Positions 14,569-15,459 of a DNA stretch of 15,459 bases are shown here, one piece after another (within the stretch, counting starts at the first letter, position 1; each line of letters begins with the position of its first letter). The stretch is from Candidatus Hermodarchaeota archaeon (GTDB lineage: Archaea; Asgardarchaeota; Hermodarchaeia; Hermodarchaeales; Hermodarchaeaceae): assembly GCA_016840185.1 (NCBI GenBank), contig JAEOSV010000080.1:1-15459 (forward strand), read 5' to 3'. The translations under genes and the position numbers were made by a program. The notes beneath the pieces are model-generated. The model saw nothing but the letters and a program-made list of their open reading frames with translations, did not search any database and had not been told where the DNA came from.

Positions 14569-15459
14569 TTAATGGCCTGCCAGTTTCTTAATGCGCCCAA
14601 GAAAATTCTTAGGGTGAATAGTTTCTGCCCATCGTAATTTCTTTCCAACCTCGATATGAACGAGGGTCTCGGATCTTCGGAAAGAACGGTGAACATATCC
14701 CAAAGCAATTCCTTTTCGAATCAACGGAGAAATCGAACCGCTTGTAATCTCTCCAATTTTTTCACCCTTGATAAAAATCGAATTTCCTGTACGTGGTATA
14801 CCCTTTCCCATTAAAATTAGTCCAACTCGGACTCGTTGGGTTTTTTCTCGTTTTTCAGCAACTAAAGCTTCTTTTCCAATGAACTTTGTCTTTTTCAGGT
14901 TGACAACAAAACCGATTCGTGCTTGATATGGCGTAGTTTTTTCGTTGATATCATTGCCATAAAGTACCATCCCTGCTTCCAAGCGAAGGGTGTCACGGGC
15001 TGCGAGTCCAACCGGGACCGCTCCTGTTGCTTTCCCTTCCTTAAGGATGCTCTCCCATAGCTGTATGGCTTTTTCATTCTCTTTCAAGCTGATATTCGGT
15101 TGAGCAATTTCGAACCCATCTTCTCCCGTATATCCACTACGAGTGGCAATCACTTCAAAGCCATCTAGTTCTGTTCGAATTGCGTTAAAACGAGGAACCG
15201 ACGTTAAATCTTTAGAGGACAGTTTCTGAAGAATCTGGACCGCAGCTGGTCCTTGGAGTGCAAACATGGGGGTATTATTCGAGATATCTGAAATTGTCAC
15301 ATCAAAGGCTTTACTGTGTTTTTTCATCCATGCAAAGTCTTTCTTGCGGTTGGCACCATTTACAACCATGTAATACTCCTCATCGGCAAGTCGGAACATG
15401 AATAAATCATCAACGATTCCGCCCTTCTCAGTGCAGAACACGCTGTAGGTCCCGGCTCC
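14569..15459 (-). CDS. gcvT: aminomethyltransferase, glycine cleavage T protein; N-terminus off window
   Basis: The T protein takes the aminomethyl group from lipoyl-H protein to tetrahydrofolate (or an archaeal pterin), releasing ammonia. The frame is open to the right edge, starting with GAGTYS at 15459, so the GTG at 15441 is not the start and about 60-90 residues are missing. Visible motifs: GGIVDDLFMFRL, VNGANRKKD, ALQGPAA, GYTGEDGFEI, the folate-side RDTLRLEAGMVLYGND, and the C-terminal GEITSGSISP...IALGYV barrel. No defects are seen. It is cytoplasmic. The gcvH and gcvP genes are not in the window. Confidence 0.93.
   Translation of the reverse strand, partial: GAGTYSVFCTEKGGIVDDLFMFRLADEEYYMVVNGANRKKDFAWMKKHSKAFDVTISDISNNTPMFALQGPAAVQILQKLSSKDLTSVPRFNAIRTELDGFEVIATRSGYTGEDGFEIAQPNISLKENEKAIQLWESILKEGKATGAVPVGLAARDTLRLEAGMVLYGNDINEKTTPYQARIGFVVNLKKTKFIGKEALVAEKREKTQRVRVGLILMGKGIPRTGNSIFIKGEKIGEITSGSISPLIRKGIALGYVHRSFRRSETLVHIEVGKKLRWAETIHPKNFLGRIKKLAGH

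Noticed and set aside
1..15459. CRISPR arrays, insertion sequences, attachment sites
   Set aside because: I saw no spaced repeat array, transposase or terminal inverted repeats, and no duplicate of a tRNA 3' end that would mark an integration site.

Overview
The window is archaeal chromosome. It carries the small subunit of the archaea-specific DNA polymerase D, an aRF1-type release factor (NIKS and GGQ motifs), an archaeal-type valyl-tRNA synthetase, a short archaeal-type UMP kinase, and an intron in the anticodon loop of a tRNA gene. Several starts have GGTGA/GGTGAT Shine-Dalgarno elements, and there are TATA-like boxes. A PolD-containing archaeon outside the classical Crenarchaeota is implied. 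An Asgard lineage (Thor-/Loki-like) would fit the gene content and the large winged-helix paralogs, but that is only an impression. TAA, TAG and TGA all serve as stops, so the code is standard.

Layout. 1-1393 (-): DNA polymerase D small subunit, cut by the left edge. 1505-2461 (+): AbrB-PhoU regulator. 2470-2566 (-): tRNA-Ser(CGA) with a 12-nt intron. 2690-4608 (+): two-gene MoxR ATPase / VWA operon with overlapping stop and start. 4831-4908 (+): initiator tRNA-Met. 4949-5111: GC-rich, strongly self-complementary stretch that looks like an unrecognised structured RNA. 5244-6980 and 7397-9154 (+): two tandem, diverged paralogs of about 580 aa with two HTH-like units each. They are separated by 416 bases holding two micro-ORFs and a terminator-like hairpin. 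9351-9427 and 9497-9571 (-): tRNA-Ile(GAT) and tRNA-Ala(CGC). 9586-11979 (-): valS. 12105-13364 (-): aRF1 gene. 13476-14165 (+): UMP kinase, divergent from aRF1. 14266-14553 (+): small winged-helix regulator. 14569-15459 (-): glycine-cleavage T protein, cut by the right edge.

How the genes relate. Most genes are housekeeping: replication and proofreading, translation (four tRNAs, valS, aRF1), pyrimidine nucleotide supply and one-carbon metabolism. The accessory part is 2.7-9.2 kb: the MoxR/VWA pair (an ATPase plus metal-ion adhesion-site module) and the tandem wHTH paralogs, whose family I do not recognise. The possible new biology lies in those paralogs, the candidate structured RNA just upstream of them, and the direct repeats in front of the first copy.
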